Positions 18,553 to 28,213 are shown, counted from the first letter of the stretch. The stretch: DNA of 64,000 nt from Selenomonadales bacterium (GCA_029975165.1 JARKPR010000033.1:1-64000), one strand, 5' to 3'. Program-made: numbers and translations. Notes: generated from the letters alone by a model not told the origin.

Positions 18553-20040
18553 ATGGCTGACGACAAAGCGCTATCGATTTCCTGCGAACAAAGAACATAT
18601 GTGCCCGTGCCGGCGGGTATCAGGCTGCGGGCGGTCCTGCTGCCGGCCTGGCTGGTGGCCGCCGATTACGCCGCCGTCCTGGCGGCCGTATGGTCGGTTT
18701 ACCTTTTCCGGCAGGACATCCTCCCGCGTCTGCTGCCGTTCGAGCTGCCGCCCTTCGACATACCCGGCCCGTACATGTTCGTCATCATCCCCTTCGCCTA
18801 TATCTGGTTCATGGTCTTCGACGACCTCTACACCCGCCGGCTGCTGTTCTGGCAACAGGCGGCCAAGGTATTCAAGGTGAGCGTGTACGCGATGGCCTCG
18901 GTGCTTGTGGTCATGTACCTATCCACCGAAACCAGGACCATGTCCCGCTTCTTCATGATACTGACCTGGGCGACAAGCGTGGCCTACCTCGTCGCCGGCA
19001 AATCCCTACTCAAAAAAGCCATGATGGCCATGGGCCTGTGGCAGGTGCCTGCCATCATCGTCGGCGCAGACGAAACCGCCGGGCGGCTCATCGACGCCTT
19101 CCGGCGGGACAGCGGCCTGGGCTACAAAGTGGTGGGCCTCATCGACGACGCTGCCGATGCGGAGAAATTCAGCGGCTGCCCGCTGCTCGGCCCCTTCGCC
19201 CGGGCCGAGGAATGCATGCGGCGCTTCGGGGTCAAGGATGTGCTGATAATCGCGTCGCGCCTGCCGCGGCAACAGATCCTCAGCCTGGTCTATCGCCTCC
19301 AACCCCATGTCGACAGCATTACCGTCGTACCAGACCTGTTCGGCGTGCCGGTGGGCGACATGCAGCTTGATACCCTGTTCAACGAAAAAGCGGTCCTGCT
19401 TAAGATCCGCAACAACCTGGCCCACGGCTACAACCGGTTTATCAAGCGCTGCTTCGACATCGCCGGTGCCTTGACGGGGCTCGTCCTCTGCGTGCCGTTG
19501 TTCGCCGCCCTATCTCTGCTCATCCGCTTCGACAGCCCGGGGCCGGTCATCTTCGCTCATAGGCGCATCGGCAAGGACGGGCGGGCATTCCAGTGCTACA
19601 AGTTCAGGACGATGATCGCCGACGCCGAGAAAGTGCTTGGCGAACACCTGAAAAACGACCCGGCGGCCCGCGCGGAGTGGGAGCAGAACTACAAGCTGAA
19701 AAACGACCCGCGGATAACCGGGCTGGGCCGTTTCCTGCGGAAGAGCAGCCTCGACGAACTGCCCCAGCTCTTCAACGTCCTGAAAGGCGAGATGAGCCTA
19801 GTCGGCCCGCGGCCGATCGTCGAGGCCGAAGTCCCTAAGTATGCCGGCTATATCCGCGATTTCTACGACGTGCGCCCCGGCCTGACAGGCCTCTGGCAGG
19901 TCAGCGGCCGCAGTGACGTCAGCTATGACGAGAGGATACAGCTGGATTCCTGGTATGTGAGAAACTGGTCCCTGTGGCTGGACATCACCCTCATTCTCAG
20001 GACGGTGGGCGGCCTGCTTGGCGGCAGAGGGGCCTATTGA
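18553..20040 (+). CDS. Undecaprenyl-phosphate sugar-1-phosphate transferase (WbaP-like)
   Basis: Integral-membrane enzyme that starts glycan synthesis by placing a sugar-1-phosphate on undecaprenyl phosphate. It has 495 residues: several N-terminal transmembrane helices (about 25-180), a Rossmann-like middle, and a C-terminal sugar-transferase domain from about 295. That domain shows [49 protein letters not shown] and [13 protein letters not shown]. The four-helix front end points to WbaP/WcaJ-type rather than PglC-type. The initiating sugar, often galactose or glucose, cannot be fixed from sequence alone. Confidence 0.93.
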   Translation: MADDKALSISCEQRTYVPVPAGIRLRAVLLPAWLVAADYAAVLAAVWSVYLFRQDILPRLLPFELPPFDIPGPYMFVIIPFAYIWFMVFDDLYTRRLLFWQQAAKVFKVSVYAMASVLVVMYLSTETRTMSRFFMILTWATSVAYLVAGKSLLKKAMMAMGLWQVPAIIVGADETAGRLIDAFRRDSGLGYKVVGLIDDAADAEKFSGCPLLGPFARAEECMRRFGVKDVLIIASRLPRQQILSLVYRLQPHVDSITVVPDLFGVPVGDMQLDTLFNEKAVLLKIRNNLAHGYNRFIKRCFDIAGALTGLVLCVPLFAALSLLIRFDSPGPVIFAHRRIGKDGRAFQCYKFRTMIADAEKVLGEHLKNDPAARAEWEQNYKLKNDPRITGLGRFLRKSSLDELPQLFNVLKGEMSLVGPRPIVEAEVPKYAGYIRDFYDVRPGLTGLWQVSGRSDVSYDERIQLDSWYVRNWSLWLDITLILRTVGGLLGGRGAY

Positions 20041-20059
20041 CAGGAAGGAGGCGCCGCCG

Positions 20060-21460
20060 TTGACCATATCAGCAGTACCCAAAAGAATGCTCGCCGAGCT
20101 GGACAGGCACGGCGGCTTGTGGAACCTGGTGCGCAAGACCGTCAGATTGTACAACAGCCACGGCGTTTCTGGCCTCAAACACGTGGTCCGCAAAAAGATG
20201 GCGGTGATTCTCCACAAGCCGGCGGTGGCCCCCGAAGCTGACTACAGATGCTACTACGAAACCTACATGGAGCACATCGTCGGCGCCAGGACCAAATCAC
20301 CCGAATTCGTGCCGCGGCGGCCCGATCTAGCCGGGCGGGTGCCCACCCCCGTCAAGCTGATCGCCTACTATCTGCCCCAGTTCCACCCCTTTCCGGAAAA
20401 CGACCGCTGGTGGGGCGAAGGCTTCACCGAATGGACCAACGTTACCAAGGCCCAGCCTCATTTCGTTGGCCACTACCAGCCGCGGCTGCCGGCCGACCTC
20501 GGCTTTTACGACCTGCGGGTGCCGGAGGTCCAGCGGCAGCAGATAGAGATGGCGAAACAATACGGAATTTACGGGTTCTGCTACTACTACTACTGGTTCA
20601 GCGGCAAGCGGCTGATGGAAAAGCCGTTGCGGCAGTTCTTGGAAAACGACGGGATCGACATGCCGTTCTGCATCTCCTGGGCCAACGAAAACTGGACGCG
20701 ACGCTGGGACGGATTCGATCAGGAGATACTCATCAAACAGGAATACGCCCCCGAAGATGAGCTGAGTTTTATCCGGGACGTCGCGCCGATAATGCAAGAC
20801 CGGCGGTATATAAGGATAGCCGGGAAACCCTTGATCATCGTCTACAACATCCACGAACTGCCAGCCCCCCGCCGGGCAGTGGACGTCTGGCGTCATTACT
20901 GCAGGGAGGCGGGAGTGGGCAACATCTTCGTGGCGGCGACAATCAGGCTGCCCGGCCTCGACCCGCGGGATTACGGCTGCGACGCCGCCATCCAGTTCCC
21001 GCCGGCGGCGATGGAACTTGTCATGGACGCTCACAAGCAGAAGTTTTTGTACCCCGGTCACCAGGGAGGAGTATGGGATTACCGGCGATGCATCGACGAG
21101 GTGGCGAAGAGCATCGCCCGTAAAAGCGATTTTCCGGTTTTCCACGGGGCAATGCCGTCCTGGGACAACACGGCGCGGCGGCCGGATGGCAAAGGCTTCC
21201 TGTTCACCCACGCCTGTCCCGGGGAATATTTCAAATGGCTCCGGCTGGTCTGCGAACACACCGAGCAGGAGCATCCGGCAGAAGAAAAGCTGGTTTTTAT
21301 AAACGCCTGGAACGAATGGGCCGAAGGGGCATACCTCGAACCCGACCGGCGGTACGGCTACGCCAACCTGGAAGCAACCGCCCGGGTGATGGAGATTATC
21401 GAGGCCGGACGCTCAAATCGGGCCCTGGAGGATAAGGGAGAGGGATGCATTGGGAGCTGA
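20060..21460 (+). CDS. WbsX-like (GH99-related) glycan-cluster protein
   Basis: A 466-residue protein of the glycosyltransferase-WbsX family, which has a GH99-like TIM barrel and is common in O-antigen clusters. Diagnostic segments are IAYYLPQFHPFPENDRWWG, GFTEWTNV, GFCYYYYWFSGKRLMEKP and FCISWANENWTRRWDG, with INAWNEWAEGAYLEPD near the end. The start is TTG 20060 behind GGAAGGAGG (20043-20051). The frame is open further upstream, but that part overlaps wbaP and looks spurious. Whether family members transfer or cleave sugars is unsettled. Confidence 0.88.
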   Translation: MTISAVPKRMLAELDRHGGLWNLVRKTVRLYNSHGVSGLKHVVRKKMAVILHKPAVAPEADYRCYYETYMEHIVGARTKSPEFVPRRPDLAGRVPTPVKLIAYYLPQFHPFPENDRWWGEGFTEWTNVTKAQPHFVGHYQPRLPADLGFYDLRVPEVQRQQIEMAKQYGIYGFCYYYYWFSGKRLMEKPLRQFLENDGIDMPFCISWANENWTRRWDGFDQEILIKQEYAPEDELSFIRDVAPIMQDRRYIRIAGKPLIIVYNIHELPAPRRAVDVWRHYCREAGVGNIFVAATIRLPGLDPRDYGCDAAIQFPPAAMELVMDAHKQKFLYPGHQGGVWDYRRCIDEVAKSIARKSDFPVFHGAMPSWDNTARRPDGKGFLFTHACPGEYFKWLRLVCEHTEQEHPAEEKLVFINAWNEWAEGAYLEPDRRYGYANLEATARVMEIIEAGRSNRALEDKGEGCIGS

Positions 21461-22625
21461 GGCGACACGTGACAAAGAACGCTTTCTGACGTTCGGGGCG
21501 CCGGCAATCGGCGAAGCGGAAATCGACGAAGTGCTTGCCACCTTAAGGAGCGGCTGGCTAGGGACCGGGCCAAAGGCCGCCCGCTTCGAGCAGGACTTCG
21601 CCGCCTACAAAGGGGTGGAGAACGCCGCCGCGCTCAATTCCTGTACCGCCGCCCTCCATCTATGCATCCTGGCCGCCGGCCTTGGTCCCGGCGACGAAGT
21701 AATCACTACGCCGCTGACCTTTTGCGCGACGGTCAACACGATAATCCACGCCGGAGCGACACCGGTGCTGGCGGACGTCGATCCGCTGACCATGAACATT
21801 GATCCCGAAGCGGTCGCCAAAAAGCTCGGCCCCAGGACCAAGGCGCTGGTCCCCGTCCACTTCGCCGGCCGGCCCTGTGACATGGACCCGCTGATGGCTA
21901 TCGCCCGCGACAACGGTCTGGTGGTGATCGAAGACTGTGCCCATGCCATAGAAACCGAGTACAAAGGGTGCAAGGCCGGCACCATCGGCGACTACGGCTG
22001 TTTTTCCTTCTATGTCACCAAGAATGTCGTCACCGGCGAGGGGGGGATGGTTCTGGCGCGTTCCGACGCCGATCTCGCGAAAATAAAAGTACTGGGCCTG
22101 CATGGCATGAGCCACGACGCCTGGAAGCGCTATGGCGACGAGGGCTACAAGCACTACCATTGTGTAGCCGCCGGTTTCAAGTACAATATGATGGATCTTC
22201 AGGCAGCCATTGGCATCCATCAGCTAAGGCGGGTGGAAGCCTACTGGGAGAGACGGCGAAGCATCTGGCGGCGCTACAGTGAAGCCTTCGACGAGACCCC
22301 GCTCGGCATGCCGGCGGCCGTCCCGGCGGGGCACCGTCACGCTTACCACTTATATACGCTGCTGGTCGATGAAGAAAAAGCCGGCATCAGCCGAGACGAT
22401 TTCCTCCGGCATATGACAGCCAGCGGCATCGGCGTCGGCGTACACTACCTCAGCATCCCCGAGCATCCTTACTATCAGGCCTCTTTCGGCTGGCGGCCGG
22501 AAGACTACCCCCAGGCGATGCGGATTGGCCGACAGACAGTCAGCATACCGCTCTCGGCCCGCCTGAGCGACGAAGATGTGGAAGACGTCATCGCCGCCGT
22601 CCTGCGGGGACTTCGCCGGTATTAA
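21450..22625 (+). CDS. DegT/DnrJ/EryC1/StrS sugar aminotransferase (second copy)
   Basis: A second PLP-dependent sugar aminotransferase, 391 residues, of the ArnB/WecE/PseC-like branch. PLP Lys191 lies in FYVTKNVVTGEGG, Asp162 in IEDCAHAIE, and the N-terminus has the usual FGAPAIGEAEIDEV. It is clearly diverged from the copy at 11279 and probably works on a different keto sugar. It starts at TTG 21450, overlapping the WbsX gene by 11 bases. With the FemAB/GNAT protein it suggests an N-acylated amino sugar in the glycan. Confidence 0.88.
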   Translation: MGAEATRDKERFLTFGAPAIGEAEIDEVLATLRSGWLGTGPKAARFEQDFAAYKGVENAAALNSCTAALHLCILAAGLGPGDEVITTPLTFCATVNTIIHAGATPVLADVDPLTMNIDPEAVAKKLGPRTKALVPVHFAGRPCDMDPLMAIARDNGLVVIEDCAHAIETEYKGCKAGTIGDYGCFSFYVTKNVVTGEGGMVLARSDADLAKIKVLGLHGMSHDAWKRYGDEGYKHYHCVAAGFKYNMMDLQAAIGIHQLRRVEAYWERRRSIWRRYSEAFDETPLGMPAAVPAGHRHAYHLYTLLVDEEKAGISRDDFLRHMTASGIGVGVHYLSIPEHPYYQASFGWRPEDYPQAMRIGRQTVSIPLSARLSDEDVEDVIAAVLRGLRRY

Positions 22626-22664
22626 AGACACCGCCCGCCAAAATAGCGCGAAGAAGGGGATTGG

Positions 22665-23852
22665 ATGACCGTCAGCCCGCTCGACAAGGCAATATTTTAC
22701 TCGCTGCTGCTCTACGCCCTGGCCTCGAGCATCTCCATCGCCGCCGCCAACATCGCCGTCTGCCTGGCGCTGCTCCTGGCAATCGTCCGCTGCGCCCGCG
22801 CGCCTGTCGCCTTCGACCTCGACAGCCGGCTGGCGCGGGCCATCTTCGTTTTTTGGGCGACAATCCTGATGTCGGCGCTGTTCGCCTATGACCGCGACAT
22901 CGCCTTCAGCAAGCTGTGGGCTTACATCTACCGCGGCCTGCCGTTCTTTCTGGCGGCCGCGTTCGTCGACTCGCGGCCAAAACTCGTGGCCATCCTCGTC
23001 GCCATGGGCGTCTCGATCGGCGCGGCCGACCTTTGCGCAGTCTGGCAGGGCCTTTACGGCGCCGCCCGGGCAAAAGCCTTCAGCCACTATATGGCCTTTG
23101 CCGGCAACCTCCTGCAAATGTTGCCGTTAACCATGGTTCTGACGCTCGAAGGCAAGAACCTCGCGCCACAGGTCCGCGCCGCCTTCGCCGCCGTCTGCCT
23201 GCTGTCCTCGGCGGCCCTTATCGCCAACGCCACCCGCGGCGCCTGGCTGGCCGTCCTGGCCGCCGTAGTCCTCTATATATTCCTCAGCCTGCGGGCCTGC
23301 AGGAAGGTCGCCATCGCCCTGTGCCTTGCCCTGGCCGTCTACGGCGGCGTATTTTGCTACTTTCCCGGCCTTCACGCGCGCGCGGCCTCTATCGCCGACC
23401 TGTCGGCGGCCGGCGGAAACGCCGAGCGCCTGCTGCTGTGGCAGGGCGCCTGGCGGATGTTCATGGACCACCCGCTGGCCGGCGTCGGCCCAGGCAACTT
23501 CAAGGACATCTACCTCGGGCAATACATCGCCCTCGAATCCAGGGAGCGACTGAGCCACGCCCACAACAACTTCCTACAGTTGCTGGCCGAAAACGGCCTC
23601 ATCGGCTTTGCTGGCTTCACGGCACTGTTCGCCTACATCCTGGCCTACCTCTACAAAAAAGGCGTCGGCCGGCGCGAGCCGCTGGCGCTGGCCGTCCTGC
23701 TAGCCACGGTGGCCCTGCTGGTGCAGGGTCTGACAGAGTTCAATTTCGGCGACTCGGCGGTCATAAGGATGTATTGGTTCCTGCTCGGGCTGGCGGCGGC
23801 CAAACCTGCGGAAGAGCTTGGCCGGGGTTCGGCGAAATTCAGCGGACTTTAG
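22665..23852 (+). CDS. O-antigen ligase family protein (WaaL/Wzy-C domain)
   Basis: A 395-residue multi-pass membrane protein with about ten to twelve hydrophobic helices. The O-antigen ligase domain is marked by the large periplasmic segment with GVGPGNFKDIYLGQY and AHNNFLQLLAENGLIG, where conserved His and Arg residues act. It would transfer the lipid-linked glycan to an acceptor on the outer face of the inner membrane. With an ABC exporter present, a ligase is more likely than a Wzy polymerase. It is the last gene of the cluster and is followed by a terminator. Confidence 0.88.
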   Translation: MTVSPLDKAIFYSLLLYALASSISIAAANIAVCLALLLAIVRCARAPVAFDLDSRLARAIFVFWATILMSALFAYDRDIAFSKLWAYIYRGLPFFLAAAFVDSRPKLVAILVAMGVSIGAADLCAVWQGLYGAARAKAFSHYMAFAGNLLQMLPLTMVLTLEGKNLAPQVRAAFAAVCLLSSAALIANATRGAWLAVLAAVVLYIFLSLRACRKVAIALCLALAVYGGVFCYFPGLHARAASIADLSAAGGNAERLLLWQGAWRMFMDHPLAGVGPGNFKDIYLGQYIALESRERLSHAHNNFLQLLAENGLIGFAGFTALFAYILAYLYKKGVGRREPLALAVLLATVALLVQGLTEFNFGDSAVIRMYWFLLGLAAAKPAEELGRGSAKFSGL

Positions 23853-23861
23853 CCCACCGTT

Positions 23862-23880
23862 GCCCCCTCCCGGGGCTTTT
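23862..23880 (+). terminator. Terminator of the glycan cluster
   Basis: GCCCC (23862-23866) pairs with GGGGC (23872-23876) and is followed by TTTTGCCTTTT, ten bases after the ligase stop. Confidence 0.65.
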
Positions 23881-23902
23881 GCCTTTTCTCCCCACCCACC
23901 GC

Positions 23903-23932
23903 TATACAAAAGCCGCGCCGGTAAGGTATAAT
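23903..23932 (+). promoter_or_regulatory. Housekeeping-type promoter before the PfkB-family kinase
   Basis: TATACA (23903-23908) lies 18 bases before a perfect TATAAT (23927-23932). This is about 70 bases before the kinase start and just after the glycan-cluster terminator, so a new transcript begins here. Confidence 0.65.
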
Positions 23933-24000
23933 TTTCCTGTAAAGGGAATAATACCGGCAGGCCGTTTCCGCCGGCAACCCAACTCCAAGGGAGGCGCCCC

Positions 24001-24951
24001 ATGCCCACAGCAGCCGTCATCGGCACCGTCTTCATGGACTGCAAAGGCTTCGCCAAACAAAAATACAACCCCGCCGGCCGCAACCTCGGCAGCGTCAAAT
24101 TCGTCCACGGCGGCGTCGGCCGCAACGTCGCCGAAAACCTCGCCAGCCTCGGCATCGACACCCGCTTCGTCGCCAGCGTCGACCGCAGCGGCATCGGCCG
24201 CGAGGTCACCGCCCGCCTCGCCAAAGGCAACGTCGACACAAGCTGCATCATCGAAACCGACACCCGCGGCATGGGTCTGTGGCTCGCCGTCATGGACGAC
24301 AGCGGCGACCTCGCCGGCTCCGTCTCCCAAATGCCCGACCTCCACCACCTCGAAAACTTCATCAGCCAAAGCGGCGCCGACATCGTCCGCCAGTCCGGCC
24401 ACATCATCCTCGAACTCGACCTCAACCAACACATCACCCAAAAAGTCCTCGACCTGGCCCGCGAACACCGGCGCCCCGTCTACGGCATCCCCGGCAACCT
24501 CTCCGTCATCATGGGCAATCCCGCCATCCTCGCCGACCTCGACTGCTTCATCTGCAACAACGTCGAAGCCGAGCGGCTCCTCGGCGTTCCCATGCCGGCC
24601 GGCGACACCGCCGCCCTCGAATGGGAAATGGCCCGCTTCGTCGCCGGCAAAGACCTCGGCAGCATGGTCGTCACCCTCGGCAAGAGCGGCTGCGTATACT
24701 ACGACGCCAAGCAAGGGACGGCCGGCCACCAGCCCGTCTTCCCCGTCACCGTCCTCGACACCTCCGGCGCCGGCGACGCCTTCTTCTCCGGCACCGTCAT
24801 GGGCCTCATCCGCGGCCTGCCTCTCAAAGACGCCGTCATCTGCGGCACCAAAGTCGCCAGCTGGACCGTCCAATCCGACGAAAACACCTGCCGGGACCTC
24901 GCCGCCAAAGCGGCTGCCGACCCGATAATGATGGAAATCCCCGCCAGCTGA
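24001..24951 (+). CDS. PfkB-family carbohydrate (or nucleoside) kinase
   Basis: A 316-residue ribokinase-fold kinase. The N-terminal GGVGRNVAENLASLG matches the substrate-side PfkB signature, and DTSGAGDAFFSGTVMG is the second signature with the catalytic Asp and anion hole. Cys- and Met-rich stretches such as MPDLHHLENF resemble pseudouridine-kinase-like members, but the substrate cannot be settled. The start is ATG 24001 behind GGGAGG. pgi follows after 23 bases, so a role in sugar phosphate metabolism is plausible. Confidence 0.88.
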   Translation: MPTAAVIGTVFMDCKGFAKQKYNPAGRNLGSVKFVHGGVGRNVAENLASLGIDTRFVASVDRSGIGREVTARLAKGNVDTSCIIETDTRGMGLWLAVMDDSGDLAGSVSQMPDLHHLENFISQSGADIVRQSGHIILELDLNQHITQKVLDLAREHRRPVYGIPGNLSVIMGNPAILADLDCFICNNVEAERLLGVPMPAGDTAALEWEMARFVAGKDLGSMVVTLGKSGCVYYDAKQGTAGHQPVFPVTVLDTSGAGDAFFSGTVMGLIRGLPLKDAVICGTKVASWTVQSDENTCRDLAAKAAADPIMMEIPAS

Positions 24952-24974
24952 CCACCGGAAAGGAGAAGCAAGCC

Positions 24975-26417
24975 ATGCTCACCCTGCAATCAGGATTCGC
25001 CTTCGACTACACCAACCTCTACGGCGAAGGCAAAATCATCGCCGCCGACATCAGCGGCCTGGCCGGCCGCATCGCCGCCGCCCATGCCGCCGTAGAGCAT
25101 ATGCGGGCCAGCGGCGAAATACGCGGCCACCTCTCCAAAGACGGCACCCCTGAAAAAGTCCTCTTCAGCCAGCTTCCCTATGTCGCCGCCGGCAACCTCA
25201 ACAGCCCGGAATCCATCGCGCGCCTCAAAGCCTTCGGCGCCTCCCTGCGCCACCACGCCGACGCCGTCATCCACTTCGGCATCGGCGGCTCCTACCTCGG
25301 CAACCGCGTCATCTTCGACGCCCACTGCGGCGAATTCTGGAACAGCCGCACCCCGGAAGAGCGCGGCGGCTACCCCGAACTCTACTTCAGCGGCAACAAC
25401 ATCGACCCCCTGCGCACCGGCGACCTCATCGGCCACATCCTCGCCGCCGCCCGTGCCAAAACACCCTACCGCCTTGTCCTCGTTGTCGTTTCCAAATCCG
25501 GCGGCACCCTCGACACCATGTCCAACTTCCTGGTCGTCTACCACGCCCTGCGGCAGGCCCCGGGGCTCGAAATATCCGTCGTCGCCGTCACCGACCCCGC
25601 CGAGGGCGCCAACGCCACCCTCCTCAAAAAACTCGCCCGGGAAAACGCCTGGACCACCTTCGCCGTTCCCGACGGCATCGGCGGCCGCTTCAGCGTCTTC
25701 TCCGAAGTTGGCCTCGTCACCGCCGCCTGCGTCGGCTTCGACATCGACGCCTTCCTCGCCGGCGCGCGGGCCATGGATGAAGCCTGCCGGCAGGCCGACC
25801 CCTGGACAAACCCCGCCCTCCTCAGCGCCGTCCTCAAATACCTCGCCGCCGCCAACCACGGCCGCAACATTGAAGTCTTCATGCCCTACGCCGACCGCCT
25901 CAAAGCCGTCGCCGAATGGTACATCCAGCTCCTCGCCGAATCCTTGGGCAAGCGCACCGACCGGCAGGGGAGGGAGGTCCTCTACGGCCGCACCCCCGTC
26001 GTCGCCGTCGGCACCACCGACATGCACGCCCAGACCCAGCAGCACCAGGACGGCCCCCGCGACAAAATCGTCCAATTTCTCCGCATCGCCGCCTGGGACC
26101 GCGACCCCGTCATCCCCGCCGCCTTTCCCGCCGCCCGCCAGCTCACCGACCTCGCCGGCCTGCGCATGAGCCAGGCCCTCGATGTCGCCCTCGACGCCAA
26201 CGCCGAAGCCCTCGCCCGCGACAGCCGCTTCAGCGCCGTCTATCACCTGCCGCGCCTCAGCGCCTTCCACCTCGGCGAACTCCTCTACCTCCTCGCCCTC
26301 GCCGTCGCCTACGAAGGCGAACTCGCCGACGTCGACGCCTTCGACCAGCCCGGCGTCGAAGCCTACAAACGCATCATGGCCCCCAAGCTGGAAGCTTTGA
26401 AACATAGCGGCCGTTGA
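24975..26417 (+). CDS. pgi: Glucose-6-phosphate isomerase
   Basis: Pgi interconverts glucose-6-phosphate and fructose-6-phosphate. The 480-residue length and motifs fit the family: GIGGSYLGNRV for phosphate binding, VVSKSGGTLDTM for the SIS-domain phosphate loop, and a conserved TDMHAQTQQHQDG segment. The start is ATG 24975 behind AAAGGAG; the long upstream extension overlaps the kinase in another frame and is rejected. The last two codons and the stop (GGCCGTTGA) coincide with the left end of the palindromic repeat described below. Confidence 0.95.
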   Translation: MLTLQSGFAFDYTNLYGEGKIIAADISGLAGRIAAAHAAVEHMRASGEIRGHLSKDGTPEKVLFSQLPYVAAGNLNSPESIARLKAFGASLRHHADAVIHFGIGGSYLGNRVIFDAHCGEFWNSRTPEERGGYPELYFSGNNIDPLRTGDLIGHILAAARAKTPYRLVLVVVSKSGGTLDTMSNFLVVYHALRQAPGLEISVVAVTDPAEGANATLLKKLARENAWTTFAVPDGIGGRFSVFSEVGLVTAACVGFDIDAFLAGARAMDEACRQADPWTNPALLSAVLKYLAAANHGRNIEVFMPYADRLKAVAEWYIQLLAESLGKRTDRQGREVLYGRTPVVAVGTTDMHAQTQQHQDGPRDKIVQFLRIAAWDRDPVIPAAFPAARQLTDLAGLRMSQALDVALDANAEALARDSRFSAVYHLPRLSAFHLGELLYLLALAVAYEGELADVDAFDQPGVEAYKRIMAPKLEALKHSGR

Positions 26418-26457
26418 TAAGCCCGCATCTACTGCGTTGCTCCTCAGACGCTCGATC
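26410..26457. repeat. Palindromic intergenic repeat, copy 1 (left half only)
   Basis: Starts GGCCGTTGATAAGCC and runs through GCGTTGCTCCTCAGA, matching the left arm of the full copies at 33629 and 50015. The right arm is missing. The repeat supplies the pgi stop codon. Confidence 0.75.
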
Positions 26458-26479
26458 GCAAATGACGCCCAATCACAAA

Positions 26480-26510
26480 AACAGGGAACGCATCGCGTTC
26501 CCTGTTTTTT
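26480..26510. terminator. Bidirectional terminator between pgi and the adhesin fragment
   Basis: AACAGGGAACG (26480-26490) pairs with CGTTCCCTGTT (26496-26506), followed by TTTT on the plus strand and TTTTTG on the minus strand. It lies between two convergent genes. Confidence 0.85.
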
Positions 26511-26519
26511 GTATACCTG

Positions 26520-27271
26520 TCACTCGTCCGCCTTGGGCTGCGATTCCTCGACGAGCTTCAGCAGCCGCGACCCGGACGCATTCTGCGTCGCTGCGGGCGC
26601 TGTCGCCGCCAGTGCCATCGCCGGCACGCTCGCGTCCTGCCGGACAATCTCCTTGCTCTTCTTGCCGCCGGTCCGCCAGGTCACCCCGACGCGGCCCATC
26701 TTCTCGCCGCCGGAGATCGAGAACCCGGCGTTCAGCATGACATCCTTCTTCGTGTAATGGTAGACGCCGATTGCCAGCGCCTGCTCGCCGTTATAAGTGC
26801 CGGCGGCCATCGAAATCTGCGTCGGCTGCTCGGGGTCGTAATCAAGCGGCGCTAGGCCCGACAGGGCCGCCTCCGAAGCGCCCGCACGGTCGATGCGGGT
26901 GAAGAGCGCGTTCAACTGGCGCATATTCACGGCGTCGAAATCGTGGATGCCGTCGGCCACATTCGTGACCCGCCGCTCGTTGCCGGACGACCCCACCGAC
27001 ACCGTGTTGGCCTCGTTGGCCACCGAATTCGCGCCGAGGGCGGTACTGTTGGGCGCAGTCGCCTGCGCGCCGGCCCCGAAAGCGCTGGTATTCGGGCCGA
27101 TCGCCCGGCTGTCCGCGCCGGTCGCCGTCGCCTCGAAACCGACCGCGCTGCTGCCCGAGCCGGTCACCGTAGCTCCGTTGCCCAGCGCGAAACTCTGCGC
27201 ACCGGTCACCGTCGCGTTCTCGCCCACCGAGAAGATGTTCGCGTCGGTCACGGTGGCGTTCTCGCCTACGG
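26520..27271 (-). pseudogene. YadA-type trimeric autotransporter adhesin, C-terminal fragment
   Basis: Downstream part of a surface adhesin split by a frameshift. In order, the product shows head-type repeats (FSVGENATVT, FALGNGATVTG, SAVGFEATATG, TALGANSVA), a neck (RRVTNVADGIHDFDAVNMRQL) and a C-terminal YadA anchor, the four-strand unit that forms the outer-membrane barrel in a trimer. It ends with an unusual tail of about 60 residues after the anchor strand GRVGVTWRTGG. The frame joins the fragment at 27266-27901 if one base is added near 27272-27275. An anchor of this kind is direct evidence for an outer membrane. Confidence 0.8.
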
Positions 27272-27901
27272 AAAACCGGTGGCAGTGCCCAAATCATCCG
27301 CGATACTATAAGCTCCCGTAGCGGTGCCGAAAGAACCGTTGGCTTGCGCATTGGTGCCGACGGCCATGTTTGCCAAGTTGCCGCTGCCGTTGGCTCCGGC
27401 TTGCGCATTGTCGCCGATGGCCGTATTACCCAGATTCAAGTTACCTTTGGTTCCCGCCTGAGCCTTGTTACCCATGGCGATATTGCCTATGTTGCCGTCG
27501 CCGTTAGTGCCTGCCAGGGCATTGTTGCCGATGGCGACATTGTTGAGATTAACGTCGCCGATGCCCGCCTGGGCGTTGGTTCCAATGGCGACGTTATTGA
27601 AGTTACCATTGCCGACGCCGGCCTGGGCATTGGTACCGTTCGCGATGTTGCTGACATTCAAAGTTCCGTTGCCGGTCTGGGCGTTGTTGCCGAACGCTGC
27701 GTCGCTCTCGTTAGCGATACCGTTGCCGGCCTTTGCCTCGTCGCCAACCGCAGTTTTCTCTTTGTTCAGCGAGCCGTTGCCCGCCTCGGCAAAACTGCCG
27801 ATAGCCGTGTTCTCGTCGTTGTCGCCGAGCAAGCCATTACCCGCTCGAGAACCTGCTCCTGCGGCCGTATTGTTACTGCTGAGAAGATGGAGTTGAGGCA
27901 A
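27266..27901 (-). pseudogene. YadA-type adhesin, N-terminal head fragment
   Basis: Upstream part of the same adhesin, 211 residues from TTG 27901 (AGGAG about 11 bases before). It consists almost wholly of 14-20-residue head repeats built on the pattern NxAxGxxAxAGxGxxN, for example NNVAIGTNAQAGIG and GNIAMGNKAQAG. The frame ends GTATGFP-stop. One extra T in the TTTT run (plus-strand AAAA 27272-27275) would continue as GFSVGENATVT into the next fragment. No signal peptide is visible, so the start may also be lost. The locus may be inactive, phase-variable, or affected by a base error. Confidence 0.75.
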
Positions 27902-27984
27902 AAGTATTCAGGCTCCTGGCGGCAAACTTTCCGTCGCTTTATTATTTTCCATAATTTTACAAAAAATATGTCTATATGCGCCGC

Positions 27985-28165
27985 TCGGCCCGGAAAAAAA
28001 GCGACACGAACCCCCGCCGAGCAACAAAAAAAAAGACCGGCCGCCGCCAGGGCTGCGGGCTGTCCGGCCGGCACAACCCGGCAGGCCCTGTCCGTCCCCG
28101 GCCATACGGCCGGTAGCGCGGAGCGTCATGAGCAACGCCCCGCGAAAAAAGTCGGAACATTTTCC
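27985..28165 (-). promoter_or_regulatory. Leader/attenuator element, copy A, before the adhesin fragment
   Basis: Read on the minus strand, the element starts AAATGTTCCGACTTTTTT (about 28161-28144), runs through GC-rich sequence into an intrinsic-terminator hairpin (28037-28071) with a T9 tract, and ends GTGTCGCTTTTTTTCCGGGCC (near 28008-27988). Copy B at 28703-28893 has the same order of parts. It ends about 85 bases before the adhesin fragment start. The order suggests a shared regulatory leader. Its ligand or trigger is unknown. Confidence 0.5.
28026..28071 (-). terminator. Intrinsic terminator inside leader copy A
   Basis: On the minus strand CCGGCCG (28071-28065) pairs with CGGCCGG (28043-28037), followed after TC by nine T (28034-28026). 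It lies upstream of the adhesin start, as an attenuator would. Confidence 0.65.
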
Positions 28166-28213
28166 CGATTGCTGCAAATGCGCCGGCGGACTTGTGTCGT
28201 CTCCTGCGGCCCG

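Noticed and set aside
22916-24928. A 670-codon plus-strand frame over the ligase and kinase genes
   Set aside because: Arg/Pro- and Ser/Thr/Pro-rich low-complexity translation in a shifted frame, spanning a terminator and a promoter. The WaaL and PfkB frames carry the family motifs.
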